This document shows positions 7,054 through 15,706 of a stretch of DNA of 64,000 nt, one piece after another. The stretch lies in the NCBI RefSeq assembly GCF_016461785.1, contig NZ_JAEMUH010000008.1:62001-126000 (forward strand), written 5' to 3'. Position 1 is the first letter of the stretch, and every line of letters starts with the position of its first letter. The notes under the pieces were generated by a model. The model was given only the letters and a program-made list of their open reading frames with translations, did no database searches and was not told where the DNA came from. The position numbers were made by a program, and so were the translations under genes. This stretch comes from Marinomonas ostreistagni (GTDB taxonomy: Bacteria > Pseudomonadota > Gammaproteobacteria > Pseudomonadales > Marinomonadaceae).

Positions 7054-9165
7054 TTAAAAAACCCAAGGTCGAACCTGTTTGATCACCAAATCTTCATCAG
7101 CGGTGATTTTAAACTCCACTTCCAACGCGAATGGCTGGTCATCTTTGATCTGATACAACGGCTTAAAGTGAGCTTCTATTCGCTTCAAATCGTCTCTTAA
7201 TTCCGCAATTTCGGAGGTTTCTAAAATCACTTTATTGGTGGATGACGCATTTAATAAACGGAAACCTTTGCCCGTATCACGTGCTACTAACAGCTCTTCA
7301 GGCGTTGATAATGCTTCAGGGTTAGTCACTAAATCTTCACCCACTTGCGCATTGATATAGAGCGTATTTGGACTACTGTATAGAACGTCTTCCGAGACAG
7401 CCACGCCATTAGCAAGCTCCCCTTTAAAATTAGGATGTATCAATACCCCCATGGCCACTTGTTTATGGTTAACACCGTTAAATTCTCGGGCTTCAAAAGC
7501 TCTAAAGTTCCACAAGCTAGCGTAGACTTGCTTAATGGATTTAGACAAGTGCCCTTCATGAAGATGATGCGTATATGAGTCATATAACCCAGCTCCGCTA
7601 AATCCTTCAAGATCCTCATTGTTCGTGCTAGAACGCGTACGCATGCTTTGCCCTGCAGGAAAACGTGCTTGTACCTCAGCAAGCTTGTTCATCAGCTCTT
7701 CTGGAAATGTGGCTCTTTTGATGCGTTTTTGGAATGCCTTTAGCGCTTTTTGCAACCGTTTAGGGTCTTTCTTTAGCTCGTCATCGGCCATCAACGCATC
7801 AACGTCAGCATAAAAACCATTGAAACGCATGAAGGCATCGTAGAAATAAAACGGCACGGCAAAGCCATCCGGAATAGTGCCTTCAGGTAAGCCAACACGA
7901 CGCAGTTCGGCTAGGTTCGCTGCTTTCACACCAATACTTTTGGCATCATGAAACGATAACGAGTCAAGGGAAAGAATCTCTGTTTGAGAAAGATCAGGCT
8001 GTAGTTCAACTCCTTTTTTAGGTAAACGGGAGGTGAAATAATCCGTTACCTCATCCAAACTTGCCGCACGTAAACTATAGCCTTCTGATGTGACTTCATA
8101 ACGAACATATTGCCCGACCAATGCCAAGATAGCCTCAGACGTTAACACATTCGCAATATATGAGTTGGGAATATTATCTTGTACGGCGCGCAGATTAACA
8201 TGGGATAAAGGCGTCTGTCGGATCGAGGTAATCACACCTGCCACTCGCGGCATGGTATTCGGCAAGGTTTTGGCAATCACAATATCATTCGGATTAGGTT
8301 GCTCTTGTTCAGATAAAAACACCAATTTACCAAACGAGACAGCCTCGTTTAACGACGTATACATCTCAACATCACTGTACACATGCACACCTGCGTCTAA
8401 ATACTGTGAACGCTGATTATTAAAGGTCTCCTTAGAAACACGGTAAGCAAGTTTTCCGTCAGCGGCTGGGAACGATAACAAAATGGCTTGATATACTTTA
8501 CTCAATAATTCAATTGGGACATTCGGATCTAAATTAAAGGTATAGACCCCTAAAGAGCCATCAGGCGCTTCAACATCTGCCAAGTAGGACATATCAGCAC
8601 GCAAAACGGTAGATGTTCTACTCGGATCATAATGGTCTATAACGCTGATTTTCTTACCCACATTTCGTGAAACCGCGATCTCTGAGCCTCGTTCTCCACG
8701 TTCAATCGATCCTGTTGATTCGACTTGCTTATCGCGAACGTTCGTATTTTTACCGCCACGCTTATCAGTTGATCCTTTTGTGCGGCCTTCTTTCTCACCC
8801 CCTTTCCCTCCTGAGCGACCTGATGCACCGCCAAATGAGAAATCAATGCCGACTGCATTCATAAAATTAGGGTGTTTTTGATAATTATTGGTATTCATCC
8901 AATACACTAAGATTGGCTGCTCAGGACGAATCTCCACAACAAACTTCATCAGTTCAACGTCTTTAGAAGCTTTCGAGCCCCGCTCAGCCCCTATATGTGC
9001 AAGCGTTAAAAACGTTTCACGATCAGGGATATAACCCGCACCTAATTCGATGGGAAGCTGCTCCGGTAATAGTTTTTCTGACGAGGGTGCCGCAAACGCT
9101 GACGGCTGAAATACAAATAGGGATGTCACCGCAACGCATGTTAATAAAGATTTCACTGAAGTCAT
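7054..9165 (-). CDS. Exported dikinase-like protein: phosphohistidine domain followed by PPDK-type ATP-grasp domain
   Basis: A 703-residue protein with a signal peptide (residues 1-25, cut near AFA-AP). Residues 290-345 resemble the swivelling phosphohistidine domain of PEP-utilising enzymes, with His322 in TPLSHVNLRAVQDNIP. Residues 400-703 are the nucleotide-binding domain of pyruvate phosphate dikinase/PEP synthase: GVKAANLAELRR...IPDGFAVP, then MRTRSSTNNEDLEGFSGAG (about 508-526), and a closing EVEFKI...IKQVRPW. The domain order His then ATP-grasp, with no PEP/pyruvate barrel, is that of alpha-glucan water dikinases and not of PPDK. A basic Gly/Arg/Lys-rich stretch (about 111-160) interrupts the N-terminal region. 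Export of an ATP-grasp enzyme is odd, since the periplasm lacks ATP; the function is unknown. A Fur-like site lies upstream. Confidence 0.7.
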   Translation of the reverse strand: MTSVKSLLTCVAVTSLFVFQPSAFAAPSSEKLLPEQLPIELGAGYIPDRETFLTLAHIGAERGSKASKDVELMKFVVEIRPEQPILVYWMNTNNYQKHPNFMNAVGIDFSFGGASGRSGGKGGEKEGRTKGSTDKRGGKNTNVRDKQVESTGSIERGERGSEIAVSRNVGKKISVIDHYDPSRTSTVLRADMSYLADVEAPDGSLGVYTFNLDPNVPIELLSKVYQAILLSFPAADGKLAYRVSKETFNNQRSQYLDAGVHVYSDVEMYTSLNEAVSFGKLVFLSEQEQPNPNDIVIAKTLPNTMPRVAGVITSIRQTPLSHVNLRAVQDNIPNSYIANVLTSEAILALVGQYVRYEVTSEGYSLRAASLDEVTDYFTSRLPKKGVELQPDLSQTEILSLDSLSFHDAKSIGVKAANLAELRRVGLPEGTIPDGFAVPFYFYDAFMRFNGFYADVDALMADDELKKDPKRLQKALKAFQKRIKRATFPEELMNKLAEVQARFPAGQSMRTRSSTNNEDLEGFSGAGLYDSYTHHLHEGHLSKSIKQVYASLWNFRAFEAREFNGVNHKQVAMGVLIHPNFKGELANGVAVSEDVLYSSPNTLYINAQVGEDLVTNPEALSTPEELLVARDTGKGFRLLNASSTNKVILETSEIAELRDDLKRIEAHFKPLYQIKDDQPFALEVEFKITADEDLVIKQVRPWVF

Positions 9166-9225
9166 TCCTAATGCAAAGTGAGAGTAAATAAATCAAAACT
9201 TTGAGTTATTTAATCACAATTAAAA

Positions 9226-9256
9226 ATGAGAATTAATTTCATTTTCATACATTTAC
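9226..9256 (-). promoter_or_regulatory. Fur-like box and degenerate GTAAAT repeat upstream of the dikinase-like gene
   Basis: ATGAGAATTAATTTCAT (9226-9242) has ATGA/TCAT outer arms like a Fur box. Just upstream, reading towards the gene, are GTAAAT (9256-9251) and GAAAAT (9246-9241) at a 10-bp period, a weaker version of the repeat seen before exbB and other genes. Confidence 0.35.
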
Positions 9257-9284
9257 ATTAGTTCGTTATTTGCTTCAGCTCACC

Positions 9285-9965
9285 TTATTTTCTAGGAAAA
9301 CGCCAGAACAGCAGAATATTCATCAATGCCGAAGCCACATAAGTTAAGGCGCAAGCGGTTAATATGCGTTTAATTTTGGGAAGGTCTTGGCTGGGTAAGT
9401 AGCGCCCTTTTTTTAGCATGGGCAACGCTTTGTTAAAGCTCGCATCCCACTCTTCAGGCAAGATCGCTAGCTGTATGAAGACAGTCATCAAACCCAATGT
9501 CACAATCACCAGACCATGAAGTAGCGGTGTATAGGGCAAACGCAAAACGGCGCTGAGAATAGGCCAAGCAAATAGCATCAAGACCGCAAAGCGCTGAATA
9601 ATCATCGCCACTGGCAAATAGCGTGTACGCAATCGTGCCACGGTTTCTTGACGGTGATGAGCAATGGCGTGACCGACTTCATGAGCCGCCACAGCCACTG
9701 CGGTGAGTGACCGCTCGTTTAGCACATAGGGGCTCAAACGAACGACTTTTGCTTGAATATCATAGTGATCCTTACCTTCTTGGGCCAGCTCCACTTTCAC
9801 GTCATTTAATTCATAACGGGATAACAAATGCTGCGCTAACTCACCTCCTGTTCCTGGTAAATCTGGGCGAGGACTACGATATTGATTGATGACGCGTTTC
9901 ACCCAAACCTGAGGACCAAAGAACAATAAACCAAGAATGATAAGTAACACTATATAAACAATCAT
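9285..9965 (-). CDS. YugP-family membrane zinc metallopeptidase
   Basis: A 226-residue protein of the YugP / neutral zinc metallopeptidase family. An N-terminal transmembrane helix (IVYIVLLIILGLLFFGP) is followed by GTGGELAQHLL and the zinc motif HEVGHAIAHH (His95, Glu96, His99 from this start). Two further hydrophobic spans follow, then PEEWDASFNKA, the third-ligand region of this family (usually PVEFDAS), and a last helix at the C-terminus. The start is placed at the ATG at 9965 because GAGAGAG precedes it at good spacing; a GTG 30 nt upstream would add ten hydrophilic residues. Substrate unknown; probably a membrane quality-control protease. Confidence 0.8.
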   Translation of the reverse strand: MIVYIVLLIILGLLFFGPQVWVKRVINQYRSPRPDLPGTGGELAQHLLSRYELNDVKVELAQEGKDHYDIQAKVVRLSPYVLNERSLTAVAVAAHEVGHAIAHHRQETVARLRTRYLPVAMIIQRFAVLMLFAWPILSAVLRLPYTPLLHGLVIVTLGLMTVFIQLAILPEEWDASFNKALPMLKKGRYLPSQDLPKIKRILTACALTYVASALMNILLFWRFPRK

Positions 9966-10051
9966 GAAATAATCATCTCTCTCGTTACAGGACACACTTT
10001 GACGAATGGAAAAAGGGTCGCCTACACTTTAGTAAAGCTAGGAGCAAAACA

Positions 10052-10642
10052 ATGAGAAACCCTTTAATCCCTGATATTTTGGCCATTTTAAAAGAACACT
10101 CTCAGGGTATTTCTGAGTTTGACCTTTTGAAAGCCTTGAAAGTTCGTCATGCCATGCTGAATCAGCTGGCAGAGGACGACAACCTTCTGCTTTTTCGCCA
10201 ACACTTCTTGATCATGAATGCGCTGTATCAGCTGCAAACAAGTCTCTGGCAAGAGGAACAGCTGGCTCTTGAGATCTCCGGCACTCGAATTAGTTTAGTC
10301 TACGGAAAACACCAATCCTCGTCTTCCAATACGAACGTTTCTGACAGCGCAGATGCCAAGCTGGCGGCCTATTACAGTGACTGGGATGAATACGTAAAAA
10401 CAGACAAAGAGGATGTTGAACAGCTGCTGCAAAGTTTTTATCAAGGTATCGCCAGTGTTGATGAGCGTAAAGATGCATTAAAGGTTCTCGCATTACATTC
10501 TGACTTCATGAATGATAAAGAAGCGATTAAGCGTCAGTACCGTAAATTAGCAAGAGACGCGCACCCTGATCATGGAGGCGATCCAGAGCGTTTTATCAGC
10601 TTAAGACAGGCTTACGAGTGCTTAATGCATACCTTTGTGTGA
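10052..10642 (+). CDS. DnaJ-related protein with C-terminal J domain
   Basis: 196 residues. The N-terminal 130 residues match the DNAJ-related family (LIPDILAILKEHSQGISEFDLLKAL...LFRQHFLIMNALYQLQ...), an uncharacterised helical domain. The C-terminal J domain has AIKRQYRKLARDAHPDHGGDPERF with the HPD tripeptide at 171-173, so it should stimulate a DnaK-type ATPase. It is divergent from the YugP gene with 86 bp between them and followed by mltA. The client is unknown. Confidence 0.85.
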   Translation: MRNPLIPDILAILKEHSQGISEFDLLKALKVRHAMLNQLAEDDNLLLFRQHFLIMNALYQLQTSLWQEEQLALEISGTRISLVYGKHQSSSSNTNVSDSADAKLAAYYSDWDEYVKTDKEDVEQLLQSFYQGIASVDERKDALKVLALHSDFMNDKEAIKRQYRKLARDAHPDHGGDPERFISLRQAYECLMHTFV

Positions 10643-10716
10643 ACTTTACACCGCATTTTTCAGTCTTAACATAACCTATTTTGTTAGCTGTTAACCCTTT
10701 TAAAAAATGAGCTTCT

Positions 10717-11829
10717 ATGTCGCTTAAATCTCTGTTCTTATTAATGCCCATCCTACTACTGTCTGCCTGTTCAACACGCGAGATCGATCCCTCCAATGAT
10801 TTCCCAAATAATGGCCGTGATGAGCAAGCACAAAAGCGTGAATCCCTCTACTTAAGTGAGCGCTTACCACCAGGCATACCCTATCCAGATGCCACTTTTA
10901 TAACGGGTATTGAACAGCAAATACGTTATCTAGAGCGTATTTCTGCGACCTCATACCAGTTGGATAATCTACTCGTTACCCGTGATGATTTGCGCGCCAC
11001 CGCAGAAGAAATTCAAACTTGGGTCAATCACCCTACCTACTGGCCTCAGTTGAGTGCTTATCAGATCGCTGGTCAGGATCAACGAGGTAATGTGCAGATT
11101 ACAGGCTACTATGTCCCTGTGATGAGCGTACGCCATCAGGCAGATGATGAATATCGCTACCCTCTTTACCGCAAGCCTAATATGACCAAAGGAACACCTC
11201 TTCCTGATCGTGAGGCGATTGATTTTGAAGGTGCTTTGGACGGCCAAGGGCTAGAGATTGCTTATAGTAACAGTTTAGTAGACAACTTCTTTTTACACGT
11301 CCAGGGCTCAGGAATGGTCGAATTTGAAGACGGTGAGCGCCGCTTACTTTCTTGGGGAGGTGTGAACGGTCATGCATACCGCAGCTTGGGTAAAGTGTTG
11401 ATCGAGCAAGGTGAAATCGATCGCGCTGACATGTCTGCTCAAGCCATACGTGAGTGGCTTGCCGCCCATCCTGAGCGCCAGCGAGAGATCATGTCGACGA
11501 ACCCAAGCTACTTGTTCTTCAGTGAGGGACTGACCCAACCTGTTGGCGCTGCGAACGTGCCTTTGACGCCACTTTACTCTGTAGCGGTAGACCCAAGCGT
11601 CATTCCTCTAGGCAGCATTTTGCTAGGCGAAGTGCCTAAGCTTGATCAACAAGGCAACTTAATTGGACACGAGTTTCGCTTACTGCTGGCACAAGACAAA
11701 GGTGGCGCAATTAAAGGTCCAGGCCATATCGATTGGTATCAAGGTATTGGAGAAGAGGCTCATTTTCATGCAGGGCAACTCAAACATTTTGGCCGAGTGT
11801 GGCTACTACTGCCACGCTCGGCTAAATAA
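10717..11829 (+). CDS. mltA: Membrane-bound lytic murein transglycosylase A
   Basis: Cleaves peptidoglycan between MurNAc and GlcNAc with formation of 1,6-anhydro-MurNAc, as an outer-membrane lipoprotein. The lipobox LLLSAC places the lipidated Cys at residue 18. The MltA barrel contains ITGYYVPVM and FFLHVQGSGMVEF; the C-terminal 3D domain has LAQDKGGAIKGPGHIDWYQGIG, where Asp339 corresponds to the catalytic Asp308 of mature E. coli MltA. 370 residues, normal for the family. It is convergent with tonB, with only 7 bp between the stops. Confidence 0.93.
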   Translation: MSLKSLFLLMPILLLSACSTREIDPSNDFPNNGRDEQAQKRESLYLSERLPPGIPYPDATFITGIEQQIRYLERISATSYQLDNLLVTRDDLRATAEEIQTWVNHPTYWPQLSAYQIAGQDQRGNVQITGYYVPVMSVRHQADDEYRYPLYRKPNMTKGTPLPDREAIDFEGALDGQGLEIAYSNSLVDNFFLHVQGSGMVEFEDGERRLLSWGGVNGHAYRSLGKVLIEQGEIDRADMSAQAIREWLAAHPERQREIMSTNPSYLFFSEGLTQPVGAANVPLTPLYSVAVDPSVIPLGSILLGEVPKLDQQGNLIGHEFRLLLAQDKGGAIKGPGHIDWYQGIGEEAHFHAGQLKHFGRVWLLLPRSAK

Positions 11830-11836
11830 CAAAATG

Positions 11837-12724
11837 TTAGTCTCTAAGCTGGAAAGCAACAGGAAGCGTGATTTCTAAGGAGTCACTTCCCATTTCCAAG
11901 CTGAATGCAGGTAATGGCTGAGAGCGTTTCACCATATCAATGGCGGCTTGGTCTAAACGCTTTGACCCTGAAGACTTATTAATCTTAATTGGGTGCGCTT
12001 TTCCGTTTGCGTGAGCAACAAAGTACACTGTAACAATGCCTTCTTCTCCTCGGCGACGAGAAGCTCTAGGATAACGTTTGTTGTGCGCCAACTTCGCCTT
12101 TAGCTTAGCGTAGTAATCCGCTTTCACTCCAGTTTGCCCACCATTGTGCGCCGCATTCGCTTTACCCGTTGTCGCTTTTTGCTGCACAACCGTCTGCGCT
12201 GCATTCACCTTCTGCGCCACGACAGGGGCAGGTTTTGGACGAGGCTTAGGCTCTGGTTTTGGCTTCGGTTTAGGTTCCTGCTTGGGCTCTGGTTTTGGCT
12301 TTGGCTTTGGCTCTGGTTTCGGCTTTGGCTCTGGTTTCGGCTCAGGCTGAACAATCTCACTCTTTTGCTTCACCTCAACCTTAGGTTCCGGTTTTGGAAT
12401 CAGCTTAGGTGCAGGGATTGGCTCTGGTTCAGGAATTGGTTCCGGTTCAGGAATTGGTTCCGGTTCAGGAATTGGTTCCGGTTCAGGAATTGGTTCCGGT
12501 TCAGGATCTACAATTGGCTCCGGTGGTGTCACTTCGGCTTGGGCAACGATGGTTTCTTCTTTGATCCCCATGTCACCTAGCATACCTAAATCAAATTCAA
12601 TGCCTTGTTCGCCCGAAGCCAAACTGCCGGATTCATTTTTTGGGTACATAAACGCCCCATAAAAAGCACCAGCATGCAAAGACACGGCAAGCCCACCCGC
12701 CACAATCCAATGTGTTCTCTTCAT
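11837..12724 (-). CDS. tonB: TonB energy-transducing protein
   Basis: Couples the inner-membrane proton-motive force to outer-membrane receptors. The N-terminal helix (about residues 8-26) anchors it. Residues 70-180 are a long Pro/Glu then Pro/Lys linker, including perfect tandem EPEPIP hexapeptides encoded by an 18-bp DNA repeat. The C-terminal TonB domain is intact: [58 protein letters not shown]. It is the last gene of exbB-exbD-exbD-tonB, its ATG overlapping the preceding stop by one base (TAATG). Seven TonB-era genes with Fur-like boxes, including three receptors in this window, are likely clients. Confidence 0.95.
   Translation of the reverse strand: MKRTHWIVAGGLAVSLHAGAFYGAFMYPKNESGSLASGEQGIEFDLGMLGDMGIKEETIVAQAEVTPPEPIVDPEPEPIPEPEPIPEPEPIPEPEPIPEPEPIPAPKLIPKPEPKVEVKQKSEIVQPEPKPEPKPKPEPKPKPKPEPKQEPKPKPKPEPKPRPKPAPVVAQKVNAAQTVVQQKATTGKANAAHNGGQTGVKADYYAKLKAKLAHNKRYPRASRRRGEEGIVTVYFVAHANGKAHPIKINKSSGSKRLDQAAIDMVKRSQPLPAFSLEMGSDSLEITLPVAFQLRD
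12413..12502 (-). repeat. 18-bp tandem repeat within tonB
   Basis: Four exact copies of an 18-bp unit (AGGAATTGGTTCCGGTTC on the + strand; 12431-12502), preceded by one imperfect copy (12413-12430). Each unit encodes the hexapeptide EPEPIP in the TonB periplasmic linker. Because the unit is a multiple of three, copy-number change alters linker length without a frameshift. Confidence 0.9.
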
Positions 12725-13161
12725 TACTCCGTCCCTTTTCCTAATTGTGTCGCCACACTTACTTTAGTTAGACCCGAGGCTTTAATTTCAGAGAATAATG
12801 GGCGTAAGGCTTCAATACTGACATCGCCGTCTGCTTTTACCTGAACCCAGAACGCATCTTTATCGGAGGCTTGATCAAATAGGGTACTTAAGCGACTTTG
12901 AACCTCTTCGACTTTGGTTAAGTCATCGTTCAAGTACAGCTCTCCATTGGTCCCTAGCACGATCAACACATTGGGCTCAGAGGCAGCACGCTGCTCATTA
13001 ATGGAGTTAGGCGGTGTAATTTTGATTGGGTCGGATTTTTGAATCTGACCTGCAACCATAAAGAAGATCAACATCAAGAACACGACGTTGATTAATGGAA
13101 TAACACCATCATCCCCAGCTTGGCTATCACGCTGTGCAATAAATTTTTGATTAATATTCAT
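12724..13161 (-). CDS. Second ExbD paralogue, with Asn in place of the membrane Asp
   Basis: 145 residues, ExbD/TolR fold: one N-terminal transmembrane helix and a periplasmic domain ending [13 protein letters not shown]. The helix reads [20 protein letters not shown]; where ExbD has the essential protonatable aspartate (E. coli Asp25, PFIDVML) this protein has Asn25. The paralogue next to it retains the Asp. The pair probably forms a mixed ExbD dimer with one active Asp. It overlaps the following tonB by one base and the preceding exbD by four (ATGA), so the three are translationally coupled. Confidence 0.88.
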   Translation of the reverse strand: MNINQKFIAQRDSQAGDDGVIPLINVVFLMLIFFMVAGQIQKSDPIKITPPNSINEQRAASEPNVLIVLGTNGELYLNDDLTKVEEVQSRLSTLFDQASDKDAFWVQVKADGDVSIEALRPLFSEIKASGLTKVSVATQLGKGTE

Positions 13162-13580
13162 GGTTGAGATTCATTAAACGCGTTGGCGATCGATAACTTT
13201 TCAGCACCTTGTAACTTGAGTTGGTCAGCAAGCGTCATTAATGATTGTAGCGATACGCTATCTTCAGCCTGAAGAACAAACAAGCGATCTTTGTTTTGCT
13301 GCACAATGTCGCGAATGCGATCACTGTTTTGCACGGAAATAAACTGATTGTCGAACCAAACTCTGCCGTCGTTGGCTTTCAGCTCAAACAATAACGGTTC
13401 TTGCTTATCTTGTTCAGGCAATATTTCCTGAGAAGGCGCAGCCAAAGGTGTGTCTAGTGTTCTCCATGCCACAAACGATGACGTTAGCATGAAGAACAGT
13501 AGGAGAATAAAAACGACATCGATCAGTGGTGTTAAGCTAACGAGTTGCTTTTTTCGTGGCTGATCAAGCTTAAGCGGCAT
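13158..13580 (-). CDS. exbD: ExbD biopolymer transport protein
   Basis: 140 residues. The transmembrane segment VSLTPLIDVVFILLLFFMLTSSF carries the conserved Asp (residue 21) used for proton translocation. The C-terminal periplasmic domain ends LQSLMTLADQLKLQGAEKLSIAN. The start is taken at the ATG at 13580, preceded by GAGGTG at ideal distance, so the gene overlaps the end of exbB by 11 nt; an upstream start would add 13 residues that do not fit the family. Confidence 0.9.
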   Translation of the reverse strand: MPLKLDQPRKKQLVSLTPLIDVVFILLLFFMLTSSFVAWRTLDTPLAAPSQEILPEQDKQEPLLFELKANDGRVWFDNQFISVQNSDRIRDIVQQNKDRLFVLQAEDSVSLQSLMTLADQLKLQGAEKLSIANAFNESQP

Positions 13581-14244
13581 GTAACACCTCACGCGCAGCC
13601 ACAGCTGCAAGGCGCTCACCCTCCTTTGAGGTAAAAACTTGCGTTACTGAATCGTTCATAATATGTGCTACACGCTCTACCTTACGTTCTAACCAAGCGT
13701 GCATAGCAATCACAGGAATCGCTACCGCAATACCCACTGCAGTGGTAAGTAATGCCTGCCAAATACCACCAGACAATACAGAAGGGTCAACTTGTGCCCC
13801 CGCACCTTCCATCTGCTGGAAAGCGGTGATCATACCTAGTACTGTACCGAGTAGACCCAATAATGGACTTAATGAGCCGATGATTTCCAGTGGTCGCAGG
13901 AATGAGCGTAGATCATGAAGGGTGTTCAATGCTCGGCGCTCGGCTTCTTCACGTACCGTAGCTACTTCTCGATTAGCATGACGTAACGCTTCCATGCTGT
14001 AAGCAACAATGCTTTCAACCGGACGCTTTTCTGAAAGTTTTGCTAGCGCACCATCGATATCACGCTCACGCCAAGCCTCCAAGGCCATATTAATATTTTT
14101 TCTGCTTTCTGCTCGTAGCATAGCCAGTTGCCACAATTTCACCAAAAAGATCGTCACGGCAATAACAGAGAAACCCAACAATATCCATACAACTGGGCCA
14201 CCCACTATCAAGAAGTCTGAGATTTGTTCCATTGTGCTGTTCAT
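13570..14244 (-). CDS. exbB: ExbB biopolymer transport protein
   Basis: 224 residues, the MotA/TolQ/ExbB proton-channel family. Helix 1 is VGGPVVWILLGFSVIAVTIFLVKLWQL; the conserved pair of later helices is PLLGLLGTVLGMITAFQQM and SVLSGGIWQALLTTAVGIAVAIPVIAMHAWL, with the channel Thr residues (GLLGTV, LLTTAVG) in place. The start was chosen at the ATG at 14244 because GGAG lies 6 nt upstream; an ATG at 14256 and a TTG at 14277 are in frame but weaker. First gene of the TonB operon, behind a Fur-like box and tandem GTAAAT repeats. Confidence 0.92.
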   Translation of the reverse strand: MNSTMEQISDFLIVGGPVVWILLGFSVIAVTIFLVKLWQLAMLRAESRKNINMALEAWRERDIDGALAKLSEKRPVESIVAYSMEALRHANREVATVREEAERRALNTLHDLRSFLRPLEIIGSLSPLLGLLGTVLGMITAFQQMEGAGAQVDPSVLSGGIWQALLTTAVGIAVAIPVIAMHAWLERKVERVAHIMNDSVTQVFTSKEGERLAAVAAREVLHAA

Positions 14245-14272
14245 TGCACGCTCCATAGAAGAAAGAATTTTT

Positions 14273-14291
14273 AACAATGATATTCATTCTC
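14273..14291 (-). promoter_or_regulatory. Fur box of the exbB-exbD-tonB operon
   Basis: On the minus strand GAGAATGAATATCATTGTT matches the 19-bp Fur consensus at 14 positions. It begins about 28 bp upstream of the exbB ATG, so iron repression of the operon is likely. Confidence 0.7.
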
Positions 14292-14297
14292 ACCTAG

Positions 14298-14325
14298 ATT
14301 TACAAGAATTTACCTGACAATTTAC
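14298..14325 (-). promoter_or_regulatory. GTAAAT tandem repeats upstream of exbB
   Basis: Three GTAAAT hexamers on the minus strand, at 14325-14320, 14313-14308 and 14303-14298; the last two are spaced exactly 10 bp apart. They lie just upstream of the Fur box and read towards exbB, where an activator would bind. The same arrangement is found before other genes in this window. Confidence 0.5.
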
Positions 14326-14384
14326 AGTAATCCAAAACCAACGATGTATCGTAAATAATTGCTCATAATAAAGAGGATTTTATA

Positions 14385-15704
14385 ATGAGTCTTGGTGTTG
14401 TTTGGTTTGGTAATGATCTACGTACTGCTGATCAAGCTATGTTATGGCATGCGTCTCAAGAAGTAGATCAGCTTATTTGCATTGTCTGCGATACAGCACT
14501 GCCATCTCATTCATCATTTAATTCCATTGCAAAACCTTCGCAAGCACGTCAAAAATTTCAGCGTCAAGGGCTAAATGACTTAAGTAGAAGTCTGCAGGAA
14601 TTAGGCCAAACTTTATTTGTATCGTCTGTTTCTGCATTGAACACCTTGACTGTCCTGCTTAACGAGCTCCCAATAACTCATGTTTATCGCAATATTCACC
14701 CTGGATGGTACGAGCAGTTCGCATTAAATGAGCTAAAAAAATCCTTCTCAGATGTACAGTTTCAGTTATTTAGCGGACTTCAACTGTTCTCATCTTCTCA
14801 AATCGCGCGATTCAATTCCGTATATCCGGATACGTTTTCCAAATTCCGAAAGCATATGGAACGTTTAGAAGTCTCTCCTCCTGCGCCAGAGATCAATCGA
14901 CTGCCCGCTATTGCACCGTTTGTATTGCCTAATATAAGTCCTTGGAAAGTCACCCAAGAACAAGAAGCTCCGCTCTTTAATGGTGGCGAATTAGCCGCCC
15001 TAACACAGCTCAGCGATTACTTCGCTACGCCATTACCAAGCACTTATAAAGAGACACGCAACGCCTTTGATGGTTGGGAAAACTCAACGAAGTTTTCCGC
15101 TTGGCTGGCGCAAGGCAGTATCTCACCAAAGCAAATTAAGGCCTGCCTTGATGTCTATGAGCGTGATCACGGTGCCAATGACTCCACCTACTGGATTTTC
15201 TTTGAACTGTTATGGCGAGACTATTTCCATGGTTATGGACTGCATTACGGGCGACAGTTGTTTGCTCGCCAAGGTATTCGTGGCCAAGGCGCACAAGGCA
15301 GCTTCTACCCAGAACGCTTTAAGAAATGGTGCCAAGGCAATACGCCCTACCCCATCGTTAACGCCTGCATGCGACAACTCAATCAAACTGGCTACATGAG
15401 CAATCGTGGTCGTCAGTTAGCAGCAAGCTGCTTAATTTATGATTTGGGGATCGATTGGCGTTATGGCGCTGCTTACTTTGAATCGCAACTATTAGATTTC
15501 GATGTCGCTTCCAATTGGGGCAATTGGCAATACATTGCCGGAGTGGGGGCCGATCCCCGTGGTGGACGTCACTTTAATCTAGACAAACAGGCACGCACCT
15601 ACGACCCAGAACAACGCTTTATTCAAACTTGGAGGGGTAATGACTTTGACCAGAATTTAGATTCTGTCGACGCTGCAGACTGGCCCATCTCACCCACGTC
15701 TTAG
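14385..15704 (+). CDS. DASH-type cryptochrome
   Basis: 439 residues, photolyase/cryptochrome superfamily. The N-terminal alpha/beta antenna domain starts [19 protein letters not shown]. The FAD domain contains [26 protein letters not shown] and [32 protein letters not shown], hallmarks of the Cry-DASH group, which repairs cyclobutane dimers in single-stranded DNA and/or acts as a blue-light sensor. AAGAGGA precedes the ATG. It leads an operon of three related genes (2-bp gap, then a 4-nt overlap). Confidence 0.9.
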   Translation: MSLGVVWFGNDLRTADQAMLWHASQEVDQLICIVCDTALPSHSSFNSIAKPSQARQKFQRQGLNDLSRSLQELGQTLFVSSVSALNTLTVLLNELPITHVYRNIHPGWYEQFALNELKKSFSDVQFQLFSGLQLFSSSQIARFNSVYPDTFSKFRKHMERLEVSPPAPEINRLPAIAPFVLPNISPWKVTQEQEAPLFNGGELAALTQLSDYFATPLPSTYKETRNAFDGWENSTKFSAWLAQGSISPKQIKACLDVYERDHGANDSTYWIFFELLWRDYFHGYGLHYGRQLFARQGIRGQGAQGSFYPERFKKWCQGNTPYPIVNACMRQLNQTGYMSNRGRQLAASCLIYDLGIDWRYGAAYFESQLLDFDVASNWGNWQYIAGVGADPRGGRHFNLDKQARTYDPEQRFIQTWRGNDFDQNLDSVDAADWPISPTS

Positions 15705-15706
15705 TC

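Noticed and set aside
12134-12580. Long + strand frame rich in Leu, Phe, Arg and Trp opposite tonB
   Set aside because: A by-product of the Pro/Glu/Lys repeat region of tonB read on the other strand; no start signal.
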